Below are positions 51,635 to 60,194 of a stretch of 64,000 bases of DNA, piece after piece (the stretch's first letter is position 1; every line of letters begins with the position of its first letter). Source of the stretch: Kluyvera genomosp. 1 (GTDB lineage: Bacteria > Pseudomonadota > Gammaproteobacteria > Enterobacterales > Enterobacteriaceae). The notes beneath the pieces were generated by a model, which saw only the letters and a program-made list of their open reading frames with translations, ran no database searches and was not told the DNA's origin. A program made the position numbers and the translations under genes. The DNA is taken from assembly GCF_001266615.1 (NCBI RefSeq), contig NZ_LGHZ01000005.1, positions 62,001 to 126,000 on the forward strand. The letters are read 5' to 3'.

Positions 51635-52588
51635 TTACTCCTCGATGGGGGCGCGGATGCGATCGGCATAAGCCTGCATCCAGGCATCGTCCACCGGCTG
51701 GTAGTGGGTTTTCTCTTTTACGCGTTCCGCACGGAAAACCGTTAGCGGCTGGGTGGCGGTCGCCACGACAAAAGAGAAGGTCTTAATATTGGTAGCTGCG
51801 CCGAACTCGCCTTTACGGTTCATACAGACCACGGATAGGTCCCCCGCGCGGCCAAAGCGTGACATCAGCTTATCTTCCAGTTCGCACACCACGGAATCTG
51901 CCGCCTGCTGCGGGGTCATGCCTTGTTCCATACGACGGACGATTTCATAGCTGGTGCAGCCTTTCATCAGATCTTCACCGACACCGGTGGCCGTCGCCGC
52001 ACCGATTTCGCTGTCACAGTAGAAGCCAGAACCGATAATCGGCGAGTCGCCAATACGCCCGCGTTTTTTCATAAACAGGCCGCTGGTGGAGGTGGCCACG
52101 CTCATCGAACCTTGCTTATCCAGTGCGATAACGCCGACGGTGTCATGACCGTCATACGGGCTAAGCCCTTTATCCAGCGTTTCGCGGCAGCGCTTACGGT
52201 AGTGCTGCATTGCCCGCTCGGTGAGCATCTTTTTATCGCTAAACCCCTGACTCAGAGCCCATTCACGCGCTCCCTGGCCGACCAGCAGCGAGTTATAACG
52301 CTGGCGACCCAGAGCGTGGGCCACTTTGACCGGGTTGGCGATATCGACCAGATTACCCACCGCGCCGAAGGCTAGCGTGTCGCCGTCCATCCAGGCTGCG
52401 TCGAGTTCGACTTCGCCGTTCTCGGTCGGCAGGCCGCCGTAGCCAACCGACTTGTAGAATGGAAAATCTTCGACGGCAACCACGGCGTCTACCACCGAGG
52501 TTGCTGCTTTATTTCCGCTAGCCAGCGCCGTGGCTGATTCGCTAACCCCTTCCAGCGCCATACGCCAGGTTGCAATTATTCCCCACAT
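51635..52588 (-). CDS. N4-(beta-N-acetylglucosaminyl)-L-asparaginase-type Ntn hydrolase
   Basis: The 317-residue protein is an N-terminal-nucleophile amidase of the glycosylasparaginase family. Self-cleavage is expected between Asp149 and Thr150 in GHDTVGVIALD, making Thr150 the nucleophile. The substrate-binding stretch GRIGDSPIIGSG (Arg178, Asp181) and the following EIGAATATGVGE, plus SVGYGGLP and LDAAWMDG, match glycosylasparaginases better than isoaspartyl peptidases (which have shorter, different loops). These enzymes split the GlcNAc-Asn bond, giving aspartate, ammonia and GlcNAc. There is no signal peptide, so the substrate must be imported. It lies three bases after the PTS gene and abuts the aminopeptidase gene. 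Confidence 0.88.
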   Translation of the reverse strand: MWGIIATWRMALEGVSESATALASGNKAATSVVDAVVAVEDFPFYKSVGYGGLPTENGEVELDAAWMDGDTLAFGAVGNLVDIANPVKVAHALGRQRYNSLLVGQGAREWALSQGFSDKKMLTERAMQHYRKRCRETLDKGLSPYDGHDTVGVIALDKQGSMSVATSTSGLFMKKRGRIGDSPIIGSGFYCDSEIGAATATGVGEDLMKGCTSYEIVRRMEQGMTPQQAADSVVCELEDKLMSRFGRAGDLSVVCMNRKGEFGAATNIKTFSFVVATATQPLTVFRAERVKEKTHYQPVDDAWMQAYADRIRAPIEE

Positions 52589-52591
52589 CTC

Positions 52592-53908
52592 TTACTCCTG
52601 TTTTGCTAGCGTATTGGATCCCTGAGCTTCACTCATTTCTGCACTACGGTACTGCTTGTCGAGAATGCGCATGAACGGCAGATAGAGCATCGCGCCAATC
52701 AGCAGATTCAGTATTTGCATCACACTCCCGGAAATATGCCCGGTAACGATAAATCCGCTGATGACCGGCGGCAGCGTCCACGGGATAAAGACCCCGGTGG
52801 TGACAGCTACCATGCCGATTTTCATTGCCACATATTGAATGGTGACCAATACCAGCGGCACCAGGTTGAACGGAATCAGCATGATGGGGTTCATGATAAC
52901 CGGCAGACCAAACAGTACCGGTTCGTTGATGTTGAACACCGATGCCCCCGCGCCAAGACGTGCTACTTCGCGCATGCTTTTACTACGGGCAAAGATAAGC
53001 ATGGCGATGACCAGCGACAGCGTCGCCCCGGCACCGCCCATCCAGATCATGTCGAAGAACTGCTCGGTAATAATGTGTGGCGGCGTGACGCCGGCCTGAA
53101 TGGCGGCGATGTTATCGGTTTGGTTTTCCATCCACAGTGGGCGAATGATGCCGTTGACCATTGAGCCGGAGTTAATCCCCACCGACCATAAAATGGTGAT
53201 GCTAAAGACGGTCATCAGCGCGCCAAAATAGGACGTACCGAAATGGCGAACCGGCGTGGCAACCACCTCATAAATAAACTGATGGATGGTTTGATAGTGG
53301 GTGTTTTCAAAACCGATACGAATCGCCAGCACCAGAATCATGACCAGTAGCGCCGGGATTAACGCCGCGAATGATTCCTGCACTGCAGGCGGCACGCCTT
53401 CTGGCATCTTGATGACCAGTTTTTTGCGCTTCAGCCAGCAGAACAGCTCGGTCCACAGAAGAGAACCAATCATGGCGACAAACAGGCCTTTAGTCCCGAT
53501 CCACTCCACCGGCATCACGGTGATACCGCCGTTATCGGCGACTTTGATAAATGGCGTTAGGATCAGGAAGCTGACTAGTGCCAGGATGCCGCATGAGATC
53601 CGATCTCCCTCATAATGCTCAGCCAAACGATAGGCGACAAGGAAGCTGATAAATAGCGACATGGTGGAGAACACCGCATTGAACGGGATCTCGATGATGG
53701 CACTCCAGTTGTCACCAAAGCTGTGAGACATAAATTGCTGATAGCTTTGATTCGGGAACGACGAAATGACCAGCAGGATTGAACCGACGATGATGAAAGG
53801 CATAAAGGATACATATGCGCCACGAATGGCACCGAGATGACGTTGCTGTGCGGTTTTCGCCGCAATCGGCATCAATTTCTCTTCTAAAAATCCCAGAACA
53901 TTGTTCAT
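52592..53908 (-). CDS. PTS permease EIIC, lactose/cellobiose type
   Basis: The 438-residue membrane protein has the fold of the lactose/cellobiose/chitobiose EIIC family: MPIAAKTAQQRHLGAIRGAYVSFMPFIIVGSILLVI at the N-terminus and the conserved SVFNINEPVLFGLPVIMNP, where the Glu takes part in sugar binding. There is no EIIB or EIIA domain and none is encoded next to it, so it must borrow them (for example from the chitobiose system) or act without phosphorylation. Its ATG follows GGAG. It is the first gene of the leftward operon with the glycosylasparaginase-type enzyme, which hints at a GlcNAc-like substrate. Confidence 0.88.
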   Translation of the reverse strand: MNNVLGFLEEKLMPIAAKTAQQRHLGAIRGAYVSFMPFIIVGSILLVISSFPNQSYQQFMSHSFGDNWSAIIEIPFNAVFSTMSLFISFLVAYRLAEHYEGDRISCGILALVSFLILTPFIKVADNGGITVMPVEWIGTKGLFVAMIGSLLWTELFCWLKRKKLVIKMPEGVPPAVQESFAALIPALLVMILVLAIRIGFENTHYQTIHQFIYEVVATPVRHFGTSYFGALMTVFSITILWSVGINSGSMVNGIIRPLWMENQTDNIAAIQAGVTPPHIITEQFFDMIWMGGAGATLSLVIAMLIFARSKSMREVARLGAGASVFNINEPVLFGLPVIMNPIMLIPFNLVPLVLVTIQYVAMKIGMVAVTTGVFIPWTLPPVISGFIVTGHISGSVMQILNLLIGAMLYLPFMRILDKQYRSAEMSEAQGSNTLAKQE

Positions 53909-54074
53909 TGTGAACTCCGTATAAGATTAACGGACATTGTGTGTGTTATGTATTAGAAAACGACGAAAGGATTATCGAAGAAAGCTAACGGCGGAAAGGT
54001 GAAACGGGTCACATCGTATCGACTTGATAGATATAAATCTCATATGATTGGTTATCGTTATAATTAAGGTTTTT
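53909..54074. promoter_or_regulatory. Divergent promoter region, PTS operon / transposase-like regulator
   Basis: This 166-base AT-rich gap must hold the promoters of both the leftward operon and the rightward regulator. No clear operator palindrome or consensus -35/-10 pair stands out. Confidence 0.5.
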
Positions 54075-54932
54075 ATGGAAATAAAGCTGCACGCTAATGC
54101 AACAACGACACCCAGGGTCAGGAAATATCTACAGGAATCGGATAAAAGTGACCGCGAGCTGGCACGTGAGCTGGGTATTTCAGTAACAACGGTGCGGCGC
54201 TGGCGAAACCGGCAACAAACGGCCGATCGCAGTACGACACCCACGGTTGTACACAAAGCGATGAGACAAGAGCAGGTTGTGCTCATTAATGCTCTGCGGG
54301 AAATCCTCAAGGCGCCGCTGGATGACCTGCTGTTTATGGTGGTAGAGGGGCTGGAAATCCCCCTCTCTCGCGCCACCCTGAACCGTTATCTGAAGCCTTC
54401 CTATCATCGCGATTCACCTGAGAGGCTCTGCGGTAAAAAAGCGCTAAAGGCAGGGGTTAAGGCGCAGTCGCTAACGCTGCACTACCGGTTTTTATCGCTG
54501 CATATGGATGATGATGGCGACCATCATTTGCTATGGGCGCAGGAACCCGTAAGTGGCTGGTGTTATGCACGCGTTTATTCCGGGATGTCGGCTCCGCTGG
54601 TGGCTAACTGGCTGGAGGAAGTGTTGATGAATTTTCCGGGTGATATCCAATCTGTTGAGATACAAAGTGAAGATGGGTTGAGCGAGGGGCTGGTGAATGC
54701 GTTTAGAATGCATCTCGAAGATCGAGGGATTTCTGCACGAACAACATCGGTAACCACTAAGCGGTTAGCGGTGCAGGTGACGCTACCGCTGGCGGAGATT
54801 ATTCCCGCCGCGCGAGTGTGTTCACCCGACGAGCTGGTCGTCAGGTTGTGCTTGATATTTAATAGCGGGAAAGAACAGAAAAAGCTGGGGAATATGACGC
54901 CGCAGGCTTTTTTAGACGCGCTGCGGCAGTAG
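54075..54932 (+). CDS. IS481-like transposase-derived protein, probable regulator
   Basis: The 285-residue protein has the layout of an IS481-type transposase: an N-terminal helix-turn-helix (about residues 24-45, DRELARELGISVTTVRRWRNR), a second helical unit (RATLNRYLKPSY) and an integrase-like core ending in LIFNSGKEQKKLGNMTPQAFLDAL, which lines up with the YN-RPH-LGG-TP end of DDE enzymes. The catalytic triad is not kept: the position of DNG reads EDG and no matching Asp or final Glu is seen. It has no terminal repeats. It is divergent from the PTS operon and is most likely its regulator; that is inference. The ATG at 54075 follows AAGG; the frame is open from a TTG at 54048. It ends six bases before yfgD. 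Confidence 0.75.
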   Translation: MEIKLHANATTTPRVRKYLQESDKSDRELARELGISVTTVRRWRNRQQTADRSTTPTVVHKAMRQEQVVLINALREILKAPLDDLLFMVVEGLEIPLSRATLNRYLKPSYHRDSPERLCGKKALKAGVKAQSLTLHYRFLSLHMDDDGDHHLLWAQEPVSGWCYARVYSGMSAPLVANWLEEVLMNFPGDIQSVEIQSEDGLSEGLVNAFRMHLEDRGISARTTSVTTKRLAVQVTLPLAEIIPAARVCSPDELVVRLCLIFNSGKEQKKLGNMTPQAFLDALRQ

Positions 54933-54938
54933 CTAAGT

Positions 54939-55298
54939 TTAGCCGACGATTTCCAGCACCTGCTCCGGTGGGCGACCAATTCGCGCCTTGCCGTTATGAA
55001 CAACAATCGGGCGCTCAATCAGTTTCGGGTTTTCTACCATTGCCTGGATTAATGCCTCTTCACTGAGCTGACTATCGGCAAGGTTCAGCGATTTATAGAG
55101 GTCTTCCTTTTGGCGCATCAGTTCACGAGCACTGGTCATACCCAGCATCTTGAGCAGTTTGCGCAGCGTCGTGGCATCCGGCGGTGTCTCCAGATAAAGC
55201 ACGACGCTTGGTTCAATACCGTTGTCCTTCAGCAGACTTAAGGTCTCGCGGCTCTTTGAACAGCGCGGGTTATGGTAGATGGTGACCGAATCCGTCAT
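54939..55298 (-). CDS. yfgD: ArsC-family protein YfgD
   Basis: The 119-residue protein belongs to the thioredoxin-fold arsenate-reductase family. The active-site stretch YHNPRCSKSRETL has the Cys that would be modified in true ArsC, and RPIVVHNGKARIGRPPE carries the C-terminal Arg region. E. coli YfgD has no proven arsenate role. It lies 11 bases after bepA on the same strand and is co-transcribed with it. The locus next to it, between yfgD and hda, is where the third accessory block is inserted. Confidence 0.93.
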   Translation of the reverse strand: MTDSVTIYHNPRCSKSRETLSLLKDNGIEPSVVLYLETPPDATTLRKLLKMLGMTSARELMRQKEDLYKSLNLADSQLSEEALIQAMVENPKLIERPIVVHNGKARIGRPPEQVLEIVG

Positions 55299-55309
55299 AG
55301 TCTCTCCTG

Positions 55310-56773
55310 TTACATTTTCTGATAAGGGCGGAAGCGCTCTTGCAGCTGGCGTAGCTGGTCGATGCGGGCGTCGTAACGCGCCTGCTGGAGGCTACGTAAT
55401 TTCACCTGCGCACTGGCGGCGCTCAGTAGCGAAATCGCCTGATCCAGCCGGCCAACCAGCGCCATGTTTTCGGCGCGGGCCGCTAACTCCTGGTCGCGGT
55501 TACCCAGTTTATTCTCCGCCTGAGCCAACAGATCCCAGCCGTTGGTATCTTCTTTATTCGTAAAGGTGTAGCGATTTAAAATGGTCGCGGCTTCTCCTGC
55601 CTGGCCCGCCTCAAGCAGGGCGTTGGCCAGGTTTAACTGCAACACCGGGTTGGTGCGCAGTTCGCGGGCATTCTTCAAACGATTGACCGCTTCCGCCGTT
55701 TTGTTCTGTCCGAGATCGATATCGGTGGCAAGATCGAGATACCAGGCGTTTTGCGGCTCGGCGCTTAACAGCGGCTGCAGTTGCTTGCTGGCCTCAGCAT
55801 AATTCTTGGCTTCCATCGCCAGCAGTGCCCGGCCGTACTGAGCGGCATGCTGTTCGCGAATATTACCTTTTGACCAGCTATCGAGAAGGTCGGTTCCTAG
55901 CTGGTTTTTGCCGGAATTGTACATACCAAGCGTACGTGCTTTAGCGAAGTAGAAATCGGCTGAAGACTGTACCACGACCGGACGCATCTGGTTGGCGCGG
56001 TTACGCGCATCCGACAGGCGGCTTTCCGGGAGGGGGTGGGTGAGCAGCATTTCCGGCGGCCGCGATGAGTAGCGCGACTGATCGAGTAGTTTTTCCATAA
56101 AGGCCGGCATAGCCTGTGGGTCGAAGCCTGAACGCTGAAGCACCTGAATACCAATGCGATCGGCTTCTTCTTCGTTCTGACGAGTAAAGCTGATAATGCC
56201 CTGCTGGGTGCCAGCCAGAGTACCGCTTAACGCCGCCATACCGGCCTGCGGGCTGGCCATCGCCAGCAGGATAGAGCCCAGCGCGCCAACCCATGTCAGC
56301 GGGGCGTTACGCTTCTGATCTTCCATGGCACGCGCCAGGTGGCGCTGGGTCACGTGTGAAATTTCGTGCGCCATGACCGATGCCAACTGGCTTTCCGTAT
56401 CCGAATAGCGGAATAGCGCGGAGTGCAGTACCACGTTGCCGCCAAAGAAGGCGAAGGCGTTAATGTCATCGTTGTTGATCAGGTAGAAATGAAACGGCGT
56501 GCGGACGGAGTAAGCGTGCGATACCAGCCGCATACCGAGAGAATTAATGTATTGAACTAACAGCGGGTCATTAATCAGCGGCGCGCTTCCGCGCAGTTGT
56601 CGAACATAGTAATCCCCCATCTGCATCTCCTGACCGATGGAGAGCGTGCTTCCTGCGGACGTGCCCATATCCGGCAGATTGTCCGCGGAGTCCGCAAATG
56701 CGGGGGCAATTTGACCGAGAGCAAGCGTCGCAATAAGGGATGCCAACAGCGTTTTTTTCAACTGCCTGAACAT
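55310..56773 (-). CDS. bepA: Periplasmic metalloprotease/chaperone BepA
   Basis: The 487-residue protein (YfgC) has a signal peptide (about residues 1-27, cleaved after AFA), an M48 zinc-protease domain with HEISH at His136-Glu137-His140 and the third ligand Glu in NEEEADRIG, and a C-terminal TPR domain (about 310-480). It helps LptD assembly and clears misfolded outer-membrane proteins; in E. coli it is in the sigma-E regulon. It is the first gene of bepA-yfgD and divergent from perM. Confidence 0.97.
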   Translation of the reverse strand: MFRQLKKTLLASLIATLALGQIAPAFADSADNLPDMGTSAGSTLSIGQEMQMGDYYVRQLRGSAPLINDPLLVQYINSLGMRLVSHAYSVRTPFHFYLINNDDINAFAFFGGNVVLHSALFRYSDTESQLASVMAHEISHVTQRHLARAMEDQKRNAPLTWVGALGSILLAMASPQAGMAALSGTLAGTQQGIISFTRQNEEEADRIGIQVLQRSGFDPQAMPAFMEKLLDQSRYSSRPPEMLLTHPLPESRLSDARNRANQMRPVVVQSSADFYFAKARTLGMYNSGKNQLGTDLLDSWSKGNIREQHAAQYGRALLAMEAKNYAEASKQLQPLLSAEPQNAWYLDLATDIDLGQNKTAEAVNRLKNARELRTNPVLQLNLANALLEAGQAGEAATILNRYTFTNKEDTNGWDLLAQAENKLGNRDQELAARAENMALVGRLDQAISLLSAASAQVKLRSLQQARYDARIDQLRQLQERFRPYQKM

Positions 56774-56987
56774 AACCTCTGTCCTGTAATGTGGGATGTG
56801 CCTGTTTTGACCAATAGCGTACCGTTACGTTCCGTAAAAAGCCGCTCTGCGAGTGTATCTATCTGCTTCGGCATTGAAAATGATAATTACATGATTGTGG
56901 GATAATTATAAAAAGCGGAGTCTTTTTTGTGACACTTAGATACAATTCACCTTCTGTATGAAAACACAGGCCTCAGGGAATAGATTT

Positions 56988-58055
56988 ATGCTCGAGATGT
57001 TGATGCAGTGGTACCGTCGCCGATTTAGCGACCCCGAAGCGATAGCGTTGCTGGTTATTCTGGTGGCCGGTTTTTGCATTCTGTTTTTCTTCAGCGGCCT
57101 GCTGGCTCCGCTTTTGGTGGCATTGGTACTGGCATATCTGCTGGAGTGGCCGACGGTGCGTCTGGAGCGTATGGGGTGGTCGAGAACCTGGGCGACCAGC
57201 GTGGTACTGGTGCTGTTCGTCGGCATTTTCCTACTGATGTCCTTCGTGGTGATGCCGATTGCGTGGCAGCAGGGAATAAACCTTATCCACGATATGCCCG
57301 GTATGCTCAATAAGCTGTCGGACTTCGCTGCTACGCTGCCGCGCCGCTATCCGGCGCTGATGGACGCTGGCATCATCGATGCGATGGCTGAGAATATGCG
57401 TAGCCGTATGCTGACCATGGGCGACTCGGTGGTGAAATACTCGGTTGCTTCACTGGTTGGTCTGCTGACGCTGGCGGTCTATCTGGTATTGGTGCCGCTG
57501 ATGGTTTTTTTCCTCGTCAAAGACAAAGAGCAGATGCTCAATGCCGTACGCCGCGTGCTGCCGCGTAACCGCGGGCTAGCAGGGCAGGTGTGGAAAGAAA
57601 TGAACCAGCAGATCACCAACTATATTCGCGGTAAGGTGCTGGAGATGGTGGTGGTGGGGATTGCCACCTGGCTTGGTTTCCTGATGTTTGGCCTGAATTA
57701 TTCTCTGCTGCTGGCAGTGTTGGTGGGGCTATCCGTACTCATCCCGTATATCGGCGCCTTCGTGGTGACGATTCCGGTCGTCTGTGTGGCGCTGTTCCAG
57801 TTTGGTCTTGGCACCGAGTTCTGGAGCTTGTTTGCGGTTTACCTGATTATTCAGGGGCTGGACGGCAACCTGCTGGTGCCGGTGTTATTCTCCGAAGCGG
57901 TGAACCTACACCCGTTGGTCATTATTCTGTCGGTGGTGATTTTCGGTGGGCTGTGGGGATTCTGGGGTGTTTTCTTTGCCATTCCGCTTGCCACACTGAT
58001 TAAAGCAGTCGTTCATGCCTGGCCAGATGGGCTGGTGGTGGACGAAGAATCCTGA
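56988..58055 (+). CDS. perM: AI-2E-family transporter PerM
   Basis: The 355-residue inner-membrane protein has about eight hydrophobic segments and the conserved AI-2E-exporter-family stretches DMPGMLNKLSDFAATLPRRYP and VLIPYIGAFVVTIPVV. The substrate is not known; E. coli PerM is called a putative permease. The frame is open from an ATG at 56958, but the ATG at 56988 follows AGGGA and gives the family N-terminus MLEMLMQWYRRRFSDPEA. In E. coli a hydrogenase-4 (hyf) cluster lies between perM and bcp; here they are convergent with a 47-base gap. Confidence 0.94.
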   Translation: MLEMLMQWYRRRFSDPEAIALLVILVAGFCILFFFSGLLAPLLVALVLAYLLEWPTVRLERMGWSRTWATSVVLVLFVGIFLLMSFVVMPIAWQQGINLIHDMPGMLNKLSDFAATLPRRYPALMDAGIIDAMAENMRSRMLTMGDSVVKYSVASLVGLLTLAVYLVLVPLMVFFLVKDKEQMLNAVRRVLPRNRGLAGQVWKEMNQQITNYIRGKVLEMVVVGIATWLGFLMFGLNYSLLLAVLVGLSVLIPYIGAFVVTIPVVCVALFQFGLGTEFWSLFAVYLIIQGLDGNLLVPVLFSEAVNLHPLVIILSVVIFGGLWGFWGVFFAIPLATLIKAVVHAWPDGLVVDEES

Positions 58056-58064
58056 AAATAAAAA

Positions 58065-58090
58065 AGCCGACATCACGTCGGCTTTTTTGA
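58065..58090. terminator. Convergent terminator perM / bcp
   Basis: The stem agccgac/gtcggct with the loop atcac is flanked by A runs on the left and T runs on the right and serves both genes. Confidence 0.85.
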
Positions 58091-58102
58091 TTTATTCGTT
58101 TA

Positions 58103-58573
58103 TCACGCGTTAGCTTGCAGCCAGCCCAGCACGATGTCGTGGTGATTGCTGGTTTTGAAGTCATCAAACACATGTTCAACTTTGCCGTCAGCATCCACCA
58201 GGAAGCTGATGCGGTGAATACCATCATAGGTTTTACCCATGAAGGTTTTTTCGCCCCAGATACCAAACTGTTCGCAGACCTGATGGTCTTCATCGGAGAG
58301 CAGCGTAAAGTTCAGCAGCTCTTTTTCGGCGAAACGGGAGAGCTTTTCTGGTTTATCGGTGCTGATACCCAGAACTTCTACACCCGCTTTTTTCAGTTCA
58401 TCCATATTGTCGCGAAGGCCGCAAGCCTGCACGGTGCAGCCAGGAGTCATCGCTTTCGGGTAGAAGTAGACCAGAACACGTTGTCCCTGGAAGTCGGTCA
58501 AATTTACTTGCTCGCCGTCTTGATCGGGCAAACTAAATTTCGGTGCGATATCACCGGCTTTCAGTGGGTTCAT
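58103..58573 (-). CDS. bcp: Thioredoxin-dependent peroxiredoxin Bcp
   Basis: The 156-residue cytoplasmic enzyme (PrxQ type) reduces peroxides. The peroxidatic Cys46 is in TPGCTVQACGLRD, and the resolving Cys51 lies five residues on, as in E. coli Bcp. Its ATG overlaps the gcvR stop by one base, so bcp is translated together with gcvR, upstream of it in the leftward unit. Confidence 0.96.
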   Translation of the reverse strand: MNPLKAGDIAPKFSLPDQDGEQVNLTDFQGQRVLVYFYPKAMTPGCTVQACGLRDNMDELKKAGVEVLGISTDKPEKLSRFAEKELLNFTLLSDEDHQVCEQFGIWGEKTFMGKTYDGIHRISFLVDADGKVEHVFDDFKTSNHHDIVLGWLQANA

Positions 58574-59145
58574 TACTCATCTCCATCCTGTTCGTCATGC
58601 TGTGAATAATTGATCACGTTTATACTGCCTTGTGCTTTCAATTCTGTACATAGGGCTTTGAACGCTTGCTCAATATTTGATGCATTTTGCGTAGCAGGAC
58701 TATGAGCCGTAATCTGGATGAACAACTGGGCAGCAACGTCGTCGGTCCCCGGCTGAGTTCGTGAAACCAGTTCGGCGATGTTCATTTCCCAGCTATCGAA
58801 CAACGCGGTAAAGCGCTCGATGATGTGCGGGGAGTCGGGAACTTCCACCTGAACCCACACGGTCGCGGGCATTGCCGGACGCGGGCGAGCGGTCGTACGC
58901 TTCATCACAATCAGCAGATCCAGCTCTGCTCCTTTGAGCGGCAGCGTCGATTCAATAAGGGTAATTGCGTTCCAGGTGCCGGAAAGCAACATAATAAAAG
59001 TGAACTCATCCCCCAGCATGGCCAAACGACTGTCTTCGATGTTGCAGCCGCAGCTGCTGACGTGACGGGTGATCGTATTGACGATGCCAGGGCGATCCGC
59101 GCCCAGGGCTGTAATGACCAGATAGTGTTGTAATGAGGCTGTCAA
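58573..59145 (-). CDS. gcvR: Glycine-cleavage-system repressor GcvR
   Basis: The 190-residue protein has two ACT domains (about residues 5-80 and 90-175) and no DNA-binding domain; it binds GcvA and stops activation of gcvTHP when glycine is low. The N-terminal ACT motif GADRPGIVNTITRHVSSCGCNIEDSRLAMLG is typical. The start is a TTG at 59145 preceded by AAGGA; it gives the 190-residue length of the E. coli protein. It is divergent from dapA. Confidence 0.92.
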   Translation of the reverse strand: MTASLQHYLVITALGADRPGIVNTITRHVSSCGCNIEDSRLAMLGDEFTFIMLLSGTWNAITLIESTLPLKGAELDLLIVMKRTTARPRPAMPATVWVQVEVPDSPHIIERFTALFDSWEMNIAELVSRTQPGTDDVAAQLFIQITAHSPATQNASNIEQAFKALCTELKAQGSINVINYSQHDEQDGDE

Positions 59146-59299
59146 ACCTGTTCTTCCTTTAAAAAGGTGCGGTATACCCTAGGAAAGCATAAAAAAAACC
59201 GGCATACAACATTCTGAAGGGCTTCAGTCTCTTGCTTTTATTACAAGACCAAACGTACCATTGAGACTCATGTCCGCACGTCAGCACAGAGGATGGCCC

Positions 59300-60178
59300 A
59301 TGTTCACGGGAAGTATTGTAGCGCTTGTCACGCCGATGGATGAAAAAGGTAATGTCGACCGTTCAAGCCTGAAAAAACTGATTGATTACCATGTCGCCAA
59401 CGGAACCTCGGCGATTGTGTCGGTAGGGACTACCGGCGAATCCGCAACGCTCAGCCACGACGAGCATGGCGACGTGGTGATGACCACGCTGGAACTGGCC
59501 GATGGCCGTATTCCAGTTATTGCCGGAACGGGGGCAAATGCAACCGCAGAGGCCATTAGCCTGACCCAGCGTTTTAACAATACCGGTGTTGTCGGCTGCC
59601 TGACGGTCACCCCGTATTACAACCGTCCGACTCAGGAAGGCCTGTTCCAGCATTTCAAAGCGATTGCCGAGCATACTGACCTGCCACAAATCCTGTATAA
59701 TGTGCCGTCACGTACTGGCTGCGATATGCTGCCGGAAACCGTAGGTCGCCTTGCGAAAGTAAAAAATATTATCGCGATTAAGGAAGCCACGGGGAACTTA
59801 AGTCGTGTTCACCAGATCAAAGAGCTGGTTTCAGACGATTTCATCCTGCTTAGCGGTGATGATGCATCCGGTCTGGACTTCATGCAGCTGGGCGGTCATG
59901 GCGTCATTTCGGTGACGGCGAACGTTGCTGCACGTGATATGGCTGAAATGTGCAAACTGGCAGCAGCAGGTCAGTTTGAGCAGGCGCGTATCATTAACCA
60001 GCGTTTGATGCCGCTACACAATAAATTATTTGTCGAACCCAATCCGATCCCAGTGAAATGGGCATGTAAGGAGTTGGGACTTGTGGCGACCGATACCATG
60101 CGCTTGCCGATGACACCTATCACCGACCACGGTCGTGATGTTGTGGCATCCGCATTGAAGCATGCCGGTTTGCTGTAA
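59300..60178 (+). CDS. dapA: 4-hydroxy-tetrahydrodipicolinate synthase
   Basis: The 292-residue TIM-barrel enzyme joins pyruvate and aspartate semialdehyde in the lysine/diaminopimelate route. The Schiff-base Lys161 is in IIAIKEATG, with Tyr133 ([10 protein letters not shown]) and Thr44 (GTTGES) completing the site. The frame opens at 59261, but the ATG at 59300 gives [13 protein letters not shown] and the usual 292 residues. bamC follows after 16 bases, forming the dapA-bamC operon. Confidence 0.98.
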   Translation: MFTGSIVALVTPMDEKGNVDRSSLKKLIDYHVANGTSAIVSVGTTGESATLSHDEHGDVVMTTLELADGRIPVIAGTGANATAEAISLTQRFNNTGVVGCLTVTPYYNRPTQEGLFQHFKAIAEHTDLPQILYNVPSRTGCDMLPETVGRLAKVKNIIAIKEATGNLSRVHQIKELVSDDFILLSGDDASGLDFMQLGGHGVISVTANVAARDMAEMCKLAAAGQFEQARIINQRLMPLHNKLFVEPNPIPVKWACKELGLVATDTMRLPMTPITDHGRDVVASALKHAGLL

Positions 60179-60194
60179 AGTTTAGGGAGATTTG

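Noticed and set aside
54075-54932. Active insertion sequence
   Set aside because: No terminal inverted repeats or target duplications are seen and the catalytic residues look lost, so I treat the gene as domesticated.
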